64,000 nucleotides of DNA from Pseudomonas yangonensis (GCF_009932725.1 NZ_BLJU01000004.1:28902-92901); one strand, 5' to 3'. Counted from the stretch's first letter, positions 48,662 through 57,528 are shown. The notes: generated from the letters alone by a model not told the origin. Program-made: numbers and translations.

Positions 48662-49204
48662 ATGGACAAACCTGCTATCGTCACCGAAGCATGGCGCATT
48701 CTCGAGCCAGTCGATCTGAAGGACTTCGAAGTCTTCGCCGGCGCCGCTGAAGCCGAACGCTATGACGCCTATCAACAGGCGCTGGGCTTCACCCTGCCGA
48801 TCGAGTTTCGCGAGTTCAGCCTCTCCAATCTCGGCGGCGTCTATATCACCGCGCGCGAGGAGATCTGGCCGCAGGCCAAGGAATTCGACGTCGGTCCGGC
48901 CTGGACCTTCTGGCGTGGTGTGATGGTCTTCGGCCTGGGCGCAGAGGTGCCGGATTGGTTGAGCCTTGAGGCGAAACTCGGAGAAGTGCATAAGCACCAG
49001 ATCGAGGACTTTGCACCTGTTTTCAAGGTGCAGGGCTCGCCCTACCTATACGGCTTCCGCCCCGACCACTCGCTGGCCGTGTTCGATGGCTACGAGCTCG
49101 TAGCGGACAAGGCAGGCTGTTTCATCGAGCTGTTTCGACGCGAGGTCGAGGCACTGCTCGAGCGCGTCGAGGAGATGAAGGCGAGGCTCGCAGGTCGGAG
49201 CTAA
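48662..49204 (+). CDS. SUKH (SMI1/KNR4)-like protein
   Basis: Protein of 180 residues. The segment YDAYQQALGFTLPIEFREFSLSNLGGVYI resembles the start of the SUKH/SMI1-KNR4 domain, where a polypeptide L..P.(D/E)(Y/F)..F....GG signature is typical. Many bacterial members are immunity proteins against nuclease or deaminase toxins; others are housekeeping. No toxin gene adjoins, so an immunity role is only a possibility. AGGGCGA precedes the start. Confidence 0.6.
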   Translation: MDKPAIVTEAWRILEPVDLKDFEVFAGAAEAERYDAYQQALGFTLPIEFREFSLSNLGGVYITAREEIWPQAKEFDVGPAWTFWRGVMVFGLGAEVPDWLSLEAKLGEVHKHQIEDFAPVFKVQGSPYLYGFRPDHSLAVFDGYELVADKAGCFIELFRREVEALLERVEEMKARLAGRS

Positions 49205-49573
49205 AGCCTCGCCTCGGATGTGGGCTTGATGGTGCCTGCATCTCTCTGCCATGGCCTGCCGGTTTATGCCTGATGACTCGTACCCGGATGAAATCCGGGG
49301 AAATACACAGATTGCGGCTTAAGCCTCTACCGCAGATATCCCGCCTCTGTGGGAGCGGCTTCAGCCGCGATTTTTCCAGTCCCAAGCCGCGGATTGCATT
49401 CGGGTTACGCAAGATTGCGCGATCATCGAGGTTATCCGAGATCCCTAGCCTTCGCGGCTGAAGCCGCTCCTACGGGGCCGTTGCCACGCTCAAGCTGGCA
49501 GCGGCTGATCTGCAGGGAGCTGCGCGCCGTCATCGATCCGGCGAGACGCGGCGCAGCCTAAGGCCCTGTTCGA
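49205..49573. repeat. Nested REP elements of two types
   Basis: 369 bp without a gene between convergent genes. It contains a degenerate GTAGCCCGGAT pair (GTACCCGGATGAAATCCGGGG at 49280-49300 and CCGCGGATTGCATTCGGGTTAC at 49387-49408), with the second REP type GTGGGAGCGGCTTCAGCCGCGA (49349-49370) inside and its inverted copy TTCGCGGCTGAAGCCGCTCCTAC at 49451-49473. The two types are interleaved rather than placed side by side. Confidence 0.8.
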
Positions 49574-52057
49574 TCAGGGCGTTACCGGCTCGTCCTCGTT
49601 GCGATCCAGCGCCACCTGGCGGATCGACAGGCGAATCTCCGCCGGCAACACGCGTTTGGCGGCGCCTTCGGCCAGTTCGCTGAGCAGCGGATGATGGCTG
49701 AGCTTGCCGGCTTCGTCCTGACGCAGCACGCCCTGATCCAGCAGGCTCTGGATGAAGTGACGGAACAGGCTCTTGTCGAAGAACTCCGGCGCGTTCAAAC
49801 CATGCAGGATCGACAGGCGCTGGGCCATGACCGTGCACAGGTCTTCCAGCTCTTCGGCGCTGATCGCGTTCTGCCCGGCGTTGAGCAGCAGGGCGATGGC
49901 CATGTAGAAGCGCTGCAGGGTCTGCGCCACAGAACGCGACAGCAGCGTCAGCAGCACGAACTGGCGCGAGCTCGGCGCCGGGCGCACGTACACGTCGCCC
50001 TCGACCTTGAGCAGGCCCTGTTCGACGAAGGCCGCCAGCCACTGGTCGATCACGTCTTCCAGCTCGCTCTGTTCCCAGCGGATGAACAGCTCGGACTGCA
50101 GATAGGGATACAGCGCGCCGGCGTAGCGCAGGATCTGCTCGCGGCTGATCCGTGCGCTGCTCTGGAAGAAGCTCGCCAGCAGCGCCGGCAGGGCGAAGAT
50201 GTGCAGCACGTTGTTGCGGTAGTAGGTCATCAGGACGGCGTTCTGCTCGTCCAGGTAGAGAATCTTGCCGAGGGCGTCCTTCTGCTCGGCCAGCAGATCC
50301 ATGCCCTTGACGTGCTCGATCAGCGCCGCGCCGTCACCGTCCGGCAGGGTGGTGTGCGGCGAGTAGGGCACCGCGCGCAGCAGCGCCAGATACAGGTCGA
50401 GCACGCGCGCCAGGGCGCGGTCGTCCAGGGCCAGCTTGCTGGTGGACAGCAGCGCCAGGGCCACCAGGTTGACCGGGTTGATCGAGGCCGCCTCGTTGAG
50501 GTGACGCGCCACGCGCTCGCCCAGGCGGTTGGTGGTTTCATTGAGCCAGGCCGGGCGGTACTGCGGGCCCAGCTCCTGCTGGCGCCAGCCGGGTTGCTGC
50601 TGGTCGAGGAATTCCGCCAGCTTGATCGGCTCGCCGAAGTTCACCGAGACCTGGCCGAAGCGCTGTTTGAGCGCGCCGAGCACCTTGAACAGGTCGAAGA
50701 TCGACTCCTTCTTCTTGCTCGCGCCGCGCAGTTCGCCCAGGTAGGTGCGGCCTTCCAGCACGCGCTCGTAACCGATGTACACCGGCACAAAGACGATGGG
50801 CAGGCGATGTGAGCGCAGGAAGCTGCGCAGGGTGATGGCCAGCATGCCGGTCTTCGGCTGCAGCATGCGCCCGGTGCGCGAGCGCCCGCCCTCGACGAAG
50901 TACTCCACCGGGAAGCCCTTGCTGAACAGCATGTGCAGGTATTCGTTGAACACCGCGGTGTACAGCGGGTTGCCCTTGAAGGTGCGGCGCATGAAGAACG
51001 CGCCGCCACGGCGCAGCAGGCCGCCGATCACCGGCATGTTGAGGTTGATGCCGGCGGCGATGTGCGGCGGCGTGAGGCCGTTGCGGAACAGCAGGTAGGA
51101 CAGCAGCAGGTAGTCGATGTGGCTGCGGTGGCAGGGCACGTAGATCACCTCGTGGCCCTGGGCGATGTCGCGCACGCCTTCGACGTTGTGCACCTTGATG
51201 CCGTCGTAGATCTTGTTCCAGAACCAGGAGAGCACCAGCTCGAGGAAGCGGATCACCGTGTAGGTGTAGTCCGAGGCGATCTCGTTGCCGTAGCGAAGCG
51301 CCTGGGCTTCGGCTTTCTCCAGGCTGATCTTCTCGCGCTCGGCTTCCTCGGCAATCGCCTGGCGCACCATCGGATCGTGCACCAGGCCCTTGACCAGGTT
51401 GCGCCGGTGCGACACGTCCGGGCCTATCACCGCAGCCTTCTGGTTGCGGAAGTGCACGCGCAGGATGCGATGCACCATGCGCAGGGTGCGCTCCTGACCC
51501 TTGTCCTGCTCGACCAGCTCGCGCAGGTGAATCGGCGTGGAGAACTGCACGCGGGTCTTGCGTCCGAGAATCAGGATGCTGACCAGCCGGCGCAGTCGCC
51601 CGGTGACTGCCCAGCTATCGGCGAACAGCAGCTTCCAGGCGCTGGTTTCGCGGTCCGGCGACTGCCCCCAGAACACGCTGACCGGCACGATCTGCGCGTC
51701 GTCCACGGCATGCTGGCCGAGGGCGGTGACCACTCGATCCAGAGTTGGCGAGATGCCGCGCTTGTCCTGGCGGCCGAACCAGTCAGGTTCCGGCGTCAGG
51801 TAGAAGAAGGCGGCGGGCTCGATGTGTTCCCCGACCGCCACCGGCAATACCGGGCGCGGCAGGCCGGCCTTGGTGCACTCGCGGTCGACCACCGCCAGGT
51901 CGCTCACCGAGGGCTGCTGCAGCACGTAGAACACCGGCTTGCTGCGGTCGAGCTTGAGGGTGAAGGCGGACTGGTTGATGGTTTCCGAGCGTACCCAGAG
52001 GTACAGCAGGCGGCGCAGCGCGCTGAAGGCCATGCGGCGGAAAGGGGAGCGGGTCAT
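49574..52057 (-). CDS. plsB: Glycerol-3-phosphate 1-O-acyltransferase
   Basis: Membrane-associated enzyme of 827 residues that adds the first acyl chain to glycerol-3-phosphate in phospholipid synthesis. The catalytic HX4D motif is in [13 protein letters not shown] (near residue 307), followed by the substrate blocks [22 protein letters not shown] and [12 protein letters not shown]. Length and the N-terminal [23 protein letters not shown] fit PlsB of Pseudomonas. It is a single-gene unit. Confidence 0.95.
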   Translation of the reverse strand: MTRSPFRRMAFSALRRLLYLWVRSETINQSAFTLKLDRSKPVFYVLQQPSVSDLAVVDRECTKAGLPRPVLPVAVGEHIEPAAFFYLTPEPDWFGRQDKRGISPTLDRVVTALGQHAVDDAQIVPVSVFWGQSPDRETSAWKLLFADSWAVTGRLRRLVSILILGRKTRVQFSTPIHLRELVEQDKGQERTLRMVHRILRVHFRNQKAAVIGPDVSHRRNLVKGLVHDPMVRQAIAEEAEREKISLEKAEAQALRYGNEIASDYTYTVIRFLELVLSWFWNKIYDGIKVHNVEGVRDIAQGHEVIYVPCHRSHIDYLLLSYLLFRNGLTPPHIAAGINLNMPVIGGLLRRGGAFFMRRTFKGNPLYTAVFNEYLHMLFSKGFPVEYFVEGGRSRTGRMLQPKTGMLAITLRSFLRSHRLPIVFVPVYIGYERVLEGRTYLGELRGASKKKESIFDLFKVLGALKQRFGQVSVNFGEPIKLAEFLDQQQPGWRQQELGPQYRPAWLNETTNRLGERVARHLNEAASINPVNLVALALLSTSKLALDDRALARVLDLYLALLRAVPYSPHTTLPDGDGAALIEHVKGMDLLAEQKDALGKILYLDEQNAVLMTYYRNNVLHIFALPALLASFFQSSARISREQILRYAGALYPYLQSELFIRWEQSELEDVIDQWLAAFVEQGLLKVEGDVYVRPAPSSRQFVLLTLLSRSVAQTLQRFYMAIALLLNAGQNAISAEELEDLCTVMAQRLSILHGLNAPEFFDKSLFRHFIQSLLDQGVLRQDEAGKLSHHPLLSELAEGAAKRVLPAEIRLSIRQVALDRNEDEPVTP

Positions 52058-52475
52058 ACGGACTCTTGAGCAGTTAAACGAGCGGATGCTCGGGAAGGGC
52101 GCTAGTGTGCCGCAAGCCGCCTCTGGCGGGCAAAAAACTCGTGCGTCCAGGCGGTCAGCCCGACCAGCATGTCTGCGGTGTATGACGAAAAAACGGTCGA
52201 CGACTCAGCACTCGTTGACTAACAGAACTACAAATCGGGTCCCGGGTTCCCGAACGGAATACCAAGTCAGACCGTTGTCATCGCGCGTTTCGCTTCATGA
52301 CCTGCTGGTTACGTTGGTACCAGGTAGGAGCGAGCTCTGCTCGCGAAGCTTTTGCGCTTGAGGTTCGCGAGCAGAGCTCGCTCCTACAAGTGTCCTTGCA
52401 GCCTGGGCCGGGCAGCGATCCGCTTTAGCCCACCAAGTCGTGATTTCGCCATCCGCTTGCGGCACCGCAAACCCC
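52058..52475. other. Intergenic region with a large perfect REP hairpin
   Basis: 418 bp between leftward genes with no recognised gene. It holds the plsB promoter and, at 52323-52387, a perfect 24-bp inverted pair. A stretch near 52230-52260 (GGGTCCCGGGTTCCCGAACGGAATACC) looks like degraded repeat sequence. Confidence 0.5.
52323..52387. repeat. REP hairpin, GTAGGAGCGAGCTCTGCTCGCGAA type
   Basis: GTAGGAGCGAGCTCTGCT.. at 52323-52347 and its exact reverse complement at 52364-52387 flank a 16-nt loop. It is a variant of the second REP type with a distinct centre. Confidence 0.88.
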
Positions 52476-53318
52476 TCACGCCAGCTTCATCACCACCACA
52501 CCAGCCGCAATCACCGCGCACGCCAACAGACGAATCGGCCGCAACCTTTCCTTGAGCAAAACCGTTCCCAGCAGCACGGCGAACACCACACTGGTCTCGC
52601 GCAAGGCAGAGACCAGCGCCACCGGCGCCTGGGTCATGGCCCAGATGACGATGGTGTAGGCGGCCATGGACATCGCCCCTCCGGCCAGCCCTCCACGCCA
52701 GTGCGGGCCCAGCTGCAGAAAGGCGCGTGGCCCACGGCTGATGGCCAATACAGCCGCCATCACCCCGCCGTTGACGGTGAACAGCCACAGCGAATAGCTC
52801 AGCGCATCGCCATTGGCGCGGGCACCCATGGCGTCGCTCAAGGTATAGCCGGCGATGAACAGTGCCGTCATCAACGCACAGGCCAGCATCGCCCCCTGTG
52901 GCGCCTTGTGCTGGCCCCCACGCAGGGCCATCAGCCAGATGCCCAGCACCAGTACCAGCAGCCCCAGCAGCTGCAGGGCACCGAGCCCGTCATGCAGGAA
53001 CAGCAGCGACAGCAGGGCCACCATCAGTGGCGAGCTGCCTCGCGCAATCGGGTAGACCTGGCCGAGGTCGCCGTACTGGTAGGCGCGGGCAAGAAAGAAG
53101 TTGTAGCCGATGTGCAGCAGCGCCGAGAGCGCGATCCATGGCCAGGCCGAGGCCTGTGGCAGGGCCACAAATGGCAAGGCGCAAAGCGCCACCAGCCCTG
53201 CGCCTATCTGGATCAGCGTGGCGGTGAGGAAACGGTCGAGACCGATCTTGAGCAGGGCGTTCCAGCCGGCATGCAGGGCGGCGGCGGCGATGACGGCGAG
53301 AAAGACCGTGGTTTCCAA
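52476..53318 (-). CDS. EamA/DMT-family transporter
   Basis: Inner-membrane transporter of 280 residues with ten hydrophobic segments in two EamA repeats (ALHAGWNALLKIGLDRF near the start; ALVSALRETSVVFAVLLGTVLLKERL in the second). Such proteins export or import small metabolites such as amino acids. The only start that keeps the first helix is a TTG at 53318, with AGAGG about 7 nt upstream. Substrate unknown. Confidence 0.85.
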   Translation of the reverse strand: METTVFLAVIAAAALHAGWNALLKIGLDRFLTATLIQIGAGLVALCALPFVALPQASAWPWIALSALLHIGYNFFLARAYQYGDLGQVYPIARGSSPLMVALLSLLFLHDGLGALQLLGLLVLVLGIWLMALRGGQHKAPQGAMLACALMTALFIAGYTLSDAMGARANGDALSYSLWLFTVNGGVMAAVLAISRGPRAFLQLGPHWRGGLAGGAMSMAAYTIVIWAMTQAPVALVSALRETSVVFAVLLGTVLLKERLRPIRLLACAVIAAGVVVMKLA

Positions 53319-53459
53319 TAAGGGCCTCTGACTAGGGAATCAGGTGGTGCTGCTCGAAGCGCAGCAGCATCGCTGACGCCTGTGACAAAAAGAAGACTAT
53401 CGGCTAGTTATGGGCTGCGTCGATGCAAGCGAAGGTACAGTGCCGCTAGCCAGCGCGTA

Positions 53460-53852
53460 TCAGGCCACGGCCTGTCGTCGCGCACTCAGCAGATAGAGCA
53501 GGGTGAACACGATAACCAGCACGTCCAGAACCACCGCTGCAGCCGCCTTGGCCAGATAGGCCTGGCCGTGAACGATCAGCAGCGACACGAAGACGGCCTT
53601 GCTCAGCGCTGCAATCACGGCGCAGAGCGTCCGGTGTCGTGCGTTCAACGCGCCATAGATCAGCAGTACGCCCATCAGCCCGACCAGTGCCGACCAACTG
53701 CGAATGACCAGAGATTGCAACTGCCCGTCGAAGGACGCGCCGAACATCGACTGCAGCGCCTCCTGCGGCGCGAACAGACCATAGAACATGGTGGCGGTAA
53801 GCACGCCGGACACCATCATCAACCATTTGAAATGACGTGCGATAAGACCCAT
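53460..53852 (-). CDS. Small four-helix membrane protein
   Basis: Hypothetical protein of 130 residues with four membrane segments (at about 9-27, 47-67, 77-95 and 100-122). The middle reads RSWSALVGLMGVLLIYGA and NARHRTLCAVIAALSKAVF, a pattern seen in small DoxX- or DUF4345-like membrane proteins, but no firm family can be named. AAGGAAGG stands before the start codon. Confidence 0.7.
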   Translation of the reverse strand: MGLIARHFKWLMMVSGVLTATMFYGLFAPQEALQSMFGASFDGQLQSLVIRSWSALVGLMGVLLIYGALNARHRTLCAVIAALSKAVFVSLLIVHGQAYLAKAAAAVVLDVLVIVFTLLYLLSARRQAVA

Positions 53853-54022
53853 GGCGGTTCCTTCCTTTCCGGTGTTGGCGGCATGCAGCTTAGCCTTGAA
53901 ACGAGTGCATCACCTGGGATGAAAGCAGCGGTCGGGTCATTGCACCTCAGGCGCCGGTACGCAGCTTCTATATCGTTGCAGGGCCTCTTCAGCGTGCCGT
54001 GGCGGAATCCCGGCAGAGTTGT

Positions 54023-54628
54023 TCATGTATCGCTGAAGTCGAAGTACAGGGTGTTCGACCAGTTTCCAAGTCCGAGGCCATACAGGCTGGGCATCACATC
54101 ATGCGCAGGGGGCGCTGGCTCGGGCGTGCGGCCGAACAGCCTGGAAAGGAAACCAACGGGTTTGGGTGGCGCCACAGGAGGTGGCAGCAGGGATTGCAAC
54201 GCCTGGTCCATTTCAGGCCCCAGATCATTCAATTCCGTCAGCAGCGCCAGGTTCTGCTCAAGAAGGGGCTCGTCACCCATGTCGAAAATTTCACCGCACT
54301 CCAGCACCAGGTACTGGTTCTGGCTTTCTGGTTTATGCAGGAACTCGAGGGCTTCGGCAATCAGCGGCTGAGCTTCAGGCAGGTGTATTTGCGAGAGGAA
54401 GCCTTCAAGGTTCTTCACGCCACTGGCGTAATCACCTATCAGGGCGATTTCCTCTGAATTGTCCCAAATCGAGGAGGGGCAGGTTCTCGGAGCGCCGGAG
54501 AGAAGAATCTTGAAAACGATGGGAATGTCGTAGTTCCACTCCGAGATGCCAATGAGCTTGCGGCCACTGGCCTTGGCGCTCGGGCCTGGAATGACATTGG
54601 TTGAATAGAGGTAGCTGCGGTTGGCCAC
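54023..54628 (-). CDS. Hypothetical protein beginning VANRSYLYS
   Basis: Cytoplasmic protein of about 201 residues, unrecognised. It opens VANRSYLYSTNVIPGP and continues with a mixed alpha/beta part and a Pro-rich linker (LLPPPVAPPKPVGFLSRLFG). The conserved-looking opening occurs in bacterial proteins of unknown role often found among polymorphic-toxin immunity genes. The start is uncertain: a GTG at 54628 is preferred, with a GGAA upstream; a TTG at 54676 would add 16 residues. It may act with the next two leftward genes. Confidence 0.55.
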   Translation of the reverse strand: MANRSYLYSTNVIPGPSAKASGRKLIGISEWNYDIPIVFKILLSGAPRTCPSSIWDNSEEIALIGDYASGVKNLEGFLSQIHLPEAQPLIAEALEFLHKPESQNQYLVLECGEIFDMGDEPLLEQNLALLTELNDLGPEMDQALQSLLPPPVAPPKPVGFLSRLFGRTPEPAPPAHDVMPSLYGLGLGNWSNTLYFDFSDT

Positions 54629-54684
54629 GATGATCGTTCCGATGCTTGTGAAGTGGAGGCAAGGTCGCGCCAGCAAAAGTGGCG

Positions 54685-54714
54685 AGCCGGTTGCCCTTCG
54701 TCATGCAACCGGCT
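54685..54714 (-). terminator. Hairpin after the DUF695-like gene
   Basis: Perfect 10-bp stem AGCCGGTTGC / GCAACCGGCT with a 10-nt loop, 22 bp beyond the stop of the gene ending at 54736. The T run after it on the minus strand is short. Confidence 0.55.
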
Positions 54715-54735
54715 CCGGGGCGTGTGCGGGCAGGC

Positions 54736-55224
54736 TCAGTGCACGGTGCTCATGCTTTGGTGCAGCTTGGCCAGATCGCTCCAGTCGCGGTCCTCGTAGA
54801 AGTTGATCTCGATGGGATAGACCGGATGATCGCTCAGCGCCTCGTTGACGTTGGCCATGAACGCTTCGCGGTCCGCGATGTAATAGACGAACTCCTTCAG
54901 ACCGTTGCCAGTTGCCGTGTAGGCATCCAGATAGAGCGTGCCGTTGCCGCCGATGGTCTCCAGCCCGTCCTCGAGCCTGATCATTTCCTTGTTGATCTGC
55001 GCTGACGGCAAACCGTTGTTTTCCGATGCCTCGTACTTCCAGGAAATGACCGTCAGCCAGGGCATCTTTTGCTGAATGTTCAGAGGAGGAGCGTCGGCGA
55101 TGAATTTATAGATGATCGGTTTGCCTTCGACCGTTGCCTTGGCGACTGACCAGATGCGTTCTGTGGATGCCATGGAAGATGCTCCCGCTAAAAAGAAACA
55201 CAACAGAAAGAGGGCGATTCTCAT
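54736..55224 (-). CDS. Exported DUF695-like protein
   Basis: Protein of 162 residues with a signal peptide (MRIALFLLCFFLAGASSMA) and a domain resembling DUF695: an N-terminal half with WLTVISWKYEASENNGLPS and a C-terminal half with GLKEFVYYIADREAFMANVNEALSDHPVYPIEINFYEDRDWSDL. DUF695 proteins are of unknown function and often lie near toxin or stress genes. It follows a TPR protein gene by 55 bp on the same strand. Confidence 0.7.
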   Translation of the reverse strand: MRIALFLLCFFLAGASSMASTERIWSVAKATVEGKPIIYKFIADAPPLNIQQKMPWLTVISWKYEASENNGLPSAQINKEMIRLEDGLETIGGNGTLYLDAYTATGNGLKEFVYYIADREAFMANVNEALSDHPVYPIEINFYEDRDWSDLAKLHQSMSTVH

Positions 55225-55279
55225 GATGTTCGGTCATGCCATTGAAGTGAAGCGGTGGACAACCTCCTGAACCCATTGG

Positions 55280-55828
55280 CTATGGATATTTGAGCGTGAC
55301 GTTCAACTTTTTGTGGCAATCCCGCGTCTGCGGATCCTGCTCGCCCAGCTGCCCGGCGAAGATGGCGCAGGCGATCTGCAGATGCTCCCTGGCCTGCCGG
55401 TACTGCCTGGACCGGATCATCGCCCACCCCAGGTTGCCATTGGCGATGCCGATGTTGAGATGTTCGGCCGGGTAGTGCCGCTCGTCCACGTTCAGCGCTT
55501 GTCGAAGTGATTCCAGACCTTTCTGAAATTGACCATCGAGGACGTAGGCCTGGCCGAGGTACGTCCAGCGGCCGCCGAGGTAGGGATCATCAGGATCGAG
55601 GTTCTGGTCGATATCCAGCGCGGTCCTGAAATAGGGAATCGCTGCCTTGTAATCCTGGCGTTCCAGCAGGCGTACGCCGATCTCGTGGCTCAGAAAGGCG
55701 AGCGATTGCTTGTGCAGGTAATCGTCGGTTTTCTCCAGGTTGTAGCGCTCGATCATCCTGCTCAGCGCCTCATCGGCTAGAGCCCAATGGGGCAGCAGGC
55801 AGATCAGGAAAAATAGAACCACGCGCAT
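55280..55828 (-). CDS. Exported tetratricopeptide-repeat protein
   Basis: Protein of 182 residues with a signal peptide (MRVVLFFLICLLPHWALA) followed by about three TPR units (QDYKAAIPYFRTALDIDQNL; YLGQAYVLDGQFQKGLESLRQALNV; NLGWAMIRSRQYRQAREHLQIAC). TPRs bind other proteins, so it is probably a periplasmic adaptor, perhaps for the DUF695-like protein. AAAGGA precedes the start. Confidence 0.75.
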   Translation of the reverse strand: MRVVLFFLICLLPHWALADEALSRMIERYNLEKTDDYLHKQSLAFLSHEIGVRLLERQDYKAAIPYFRTALDIDQNLDPDDPYLGGRWTYLGQAYVLDGQFQKGLESLRQALNVDERHYPAEHLNIGIANGNLGWAMIRSRQYRQAREHLQIACAIFAGQLGEQDPQTRDCHKKLNVTLKYP

Positions 55829-56110
55829 GCATCATCCTTTTGCATAGCCAAACGGTCAGCCCGCAACGGGCGGTGCGATTACCAAGCGCTGTGGGTAGGA
55901 AGCTATTCCATTTCCAGGGGTTGTGTCCACGCCGACTCGACGCCGCGTTTCGGACCTCGCTGTCGCTCGGGCTGCCTGCGAAGTTCGAGGCTTGGTACTC
56001 GAGTGTCTCTGAATCGTCTTCGTTCTCGGTTGTGGTGAATCGCGAAGCGCTCGGAACAGGCGAGTCCTGCAGTGGAACAAGGCCGATAACAATGATGATC
56101 GTCGTGATCA
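55829..56110. other. Unassigned stretch at the end of the cassette array
   Basis: About 280 bp with a 113-codon leftward open frame (55770-56111, opening MITTIIIVIGLVPLQ) that overlaps the TPR gene and resembles nothing known. Its codon use and low-complexity middle make a real protein doubtful. It may be the remains of an old integron cassette. Confidence 0.3.
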
Positions 56111-56247
56111 ATTGAACGTTTGGCCGCCGTTGCGCAGGGCGGTAGCGCTCAGAACAGGCGGATAAACGAATGCAAGCGCGGTGACGACGGGATCGAAAAG
56201 CTATTGCCCACTGCTTGTGGGGGAGAGTCCATATACATTTGTTAGGA
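56111..56247 (-). other. Possible attC of cassette 3 (degenerate)
   Basis: The right core GTTAGGA (56241-56247, reading TCCTAAC on the cassette strand) stands just after the stop of the third cassette gene. A left end is possible at ATTGAACGTTTGG (56111-56123), which shares AACGTTTGG with attC ends. The 137-bp interior does not resemble the other two attC sites. Confidence 0.4.
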
Positions 56248-56252
56248 GGTCG

Positions 56253-56546
56253 TTACCCAGAGTGCCTCGTTATTGATGACGCTAGTTGGAAAGCAAAAAA
56301 GGCTAAAAGCCCAAATGCTAGCGGTTTTGGGATTGGTTTTTTAATGCTGATATTAAATGGTTGTAGAAAAAATACTGGAGCTAAAGCCCAGCTGAAAATC
56401 ATTGAAATTAATCCGAGATCCTGAAGCAAGGAGCTGGGTGTAATGTTACTCTTCTGAATATAAGTTATCGCAACCAAAATAATGCTGCACAATAGCCAAA
56501 ACGCTGACATGTACTTTTCTTTGGCGGTCCATGCTGATATTTCCAT
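56253..56546 (-). CDS. Cassette 3 gene: small membrane protein
   Basis: Hypothetical protein of 97 residues, AT-rich, with three membrane helices (at about 15-32, 46-62 and 75-91). No family recognised. The start is preceded by AGGA supplied by the cassette core GCTAGGA, 7 nt upstream. Stop TAA lies 5 bp before the next core site. Confidence 0.65.
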   Translation of the reverse strand: MEISAWTAKEKYMSAFWLLCSIILVAITYIQKSNITPSSLLQDLGLISMIFSWALAPVFFLQPFNISIKKPIPKPLAFGLLAFFAFQLASSITRHSG

Positions 56547-56552
56547 ACTGAT

Positions 56553-56628
56553 TCCTAGCGTTTGGTTAAGGGGCGGGCTTTAGCCCGTCCCGGCGAGCGG
56601 AGCGAGCTACTTGAACCGCTAGTTAGAG
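56553..56628 (-). other. attC site of cassette 2
   Basis: 76-bp recombination site between cassette genes 2 and 3. On the cassette strand it runs from CTCTAAC to GCTAGGA, with a GGGCGGGC-TTTA-GCCCGTCC hairpin and the Pseudomonas-type spacer GCGAGCGGAGCGAGCTACTT. The closing core is GCT instead of GTT, a mutation at the crossover triplet. Confidence 0.85.
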
Positions 56629-56894
56629 TTGCTTGCGGTAGATTTTTGTTTCGCAAGGCGAATTAAAAATTTTAGAGTTCTTATTGTGAATATGGCGATA
56701 ATTGCCAATGCGGATATAAAAAATACTGACATGGAAATTGTTATTGGCCAAAATGCGGCGCTAGCACCTTCTTTATAGCAGTCCCCCAAGATTCTTGGGC
56801 AACCTATATATAGGTAATAAAGGCTAGCAAAAAATCGCACTGACATTGCTAGAAACGATGTGATAAGCCACGGTTTCAGATTTTTCGGATGCAT
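56619..56894 (-). CDS. Cassette 2 gene: small membrane protein
   Basis: Hypothetical protein of 91 residues with two membrane helices (about 8-30 and 47-72), a CPRILGDC pair of cysteines between them and a basic tail. No family recognised. Start at 56894 (MHPKN) with AGAG from the cassette core 6 nt upstream; an ATG at 56909 lies inside the attC and is less likely. Confidence 0.62.
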   Translation of the reverse strand: MHPKNLKPWLITSFLAMSVRFFASLYYLYIGCPRILGDCYKEGASAAFWPITISMSVFFISALAIIAIFTIRTLKFLIRLAKQKSTASNSN

Positions 56895-56900
56895 GTATGG

Positions 56901-56974
56901 CTCTAACATTTGGTAAAGGGCCGGCTTTAGCCGGTCCCGAGAGCGAAGCGAACGACTTGAGCCAGTTGTTAGGA
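56901..56974 (-). other. attC site of cassette 1
   Basis: 74-bp site between cassette genes 1 and 2, from TCCTAAC to GTTAGAG on the cassette strand, with a GGGCCGGC-TTTA-GCCGGTCC hairpin. It is very similar to the 56553-56628 site, as expected for the species-specific attC of a chromosomal integron. The stop codon of cassette gene 1 lies within its opening core. Confidence 0.88.
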
Positions 56975-57382
56975 CGCATCTCGCACAATTTTTAGATTGT
57001 GAACGGTGTTGTTCATGAATTTAATTACCAGTATAGATTTGTGCCAGCCTAAGCCGGAGCACTGTCCTAGCTTATATGAAAATGTTGAGTCAGAGATTTT
57101 ATCTGGGGTTCCGAGGATTTCAGAGACTTGCTTTTTGGTTTTGCTTTTTAAGATTTCTTTTTGAATTAAATCCAGCGCCATTCCGCCGCGCACGCAGCCA
57201 GGGTCATTGGTGATTTTGTACGGATTAGAAAGCTCTACCCAGTTTGATGAACTGAATGGTTCTGCACCCGATGTCACATCAAAATAGTAACTCCATGTTA
57301 GAGCGGCAATAAAAAACACTATTGCTCCTATGGTAAGAAGCAATAGTGCTTGTATGGCTTTGAAAATAGCTCGAAACACCAT
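56969..57382 (-). CDS. Cassette 1 gene: membrane-anchored BamE/SmpA-like protein
   Basis: Protein of 137 residues with one N-terminal membrane helix (about 10-30) and an external domain. The end, KSKTKKQVSEILGTPDKISDSTFSYKLGQ.. and SILVIKFMNNTVHNLKIV, follows the SmpA/OmlA (BamE-like) pattern of a turn GTPD plus strands Y.LG and L.V.F.N..V. Function unknown; it is not BamE itself, which is a lipoprotein. First cassette after attI, so the best expressed. The start codon follows AGGA of the attI core by 6 nt. Confidence 0.65.
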   Translation of the reverse strand: MVFRAIFKAIQALLLLTIGAIVFFIAALTWSYYFDVTSGAEPFSSSNWVELSNPYKITNDPGCVRGGMALDLIQKEILKSKTKKQVSEILGTPDKISDSTFSYKLGQCSGLGWHKSILVIKFMNNTVHNLKIVRDAS

Positions 57383-57388
57383 GATGCT

Positions 57389-57528
57389 TCCTAACTATTA
57401 ATTAGACGACATTCATGTCGCGTTTCCACGCGACAGCTGTCGCATAATCTTCCTTGTCGTCTTGCAAGTCCTTGTCTAGCTTGAAGGTTGTCGCGGCAAA
57501 CGCGACAGCACCTAGGGAGAAACGCGAC
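57389..57528 (-). other. attI recombination region
   Basis: The last core site TCCTAAC (57389-57395; GTTAGGA on the cassette strand) marks the attI x attC junction nearest intI. Between it and the intI start lie 133 bp with a set of TGTCGCG/CGCGACA repeats. By analogy this holds integrase-binding sites and the cassette promoter, which was not clearly recognised. Confidence 0.7.

Larger units (their letters stand above)
56111..57395 (-). mobile_element. Integron gene-cassette array (three cassettes)
   Basis: Three leftward cassettes lie next to attI and a divergent intI. Each has a single short gene, an AT-rich base composition unlike its surroundings, and an attC at its far end. The 7-bp core tails are diagnostic: cassette 1 begins GTTAGGA and its attC opens TCCTAAC; cassette 2 begins GTTAGAG and its attC opens CTCTAAC; cassette 3 begins GCTAGGA and its attC opens TCCTAAC. 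In each pair the tails are complementary, apart from one base in the third. Confidence 0.88.

Noticed and set aside
49205..49573. CRISPR array
   Set aside because: Repeats are inverted REP elements in two unrelated types, without regular spacers of equal length, and there are no cas genes.
55770..56111. 113-codon leftward frame opening with a hydrophobic stretch
   Set aside because: It overlaps the TPR gene start and its signal, has no ribosome site and no recognisable domain; kept only as part of an unassigned stretch.
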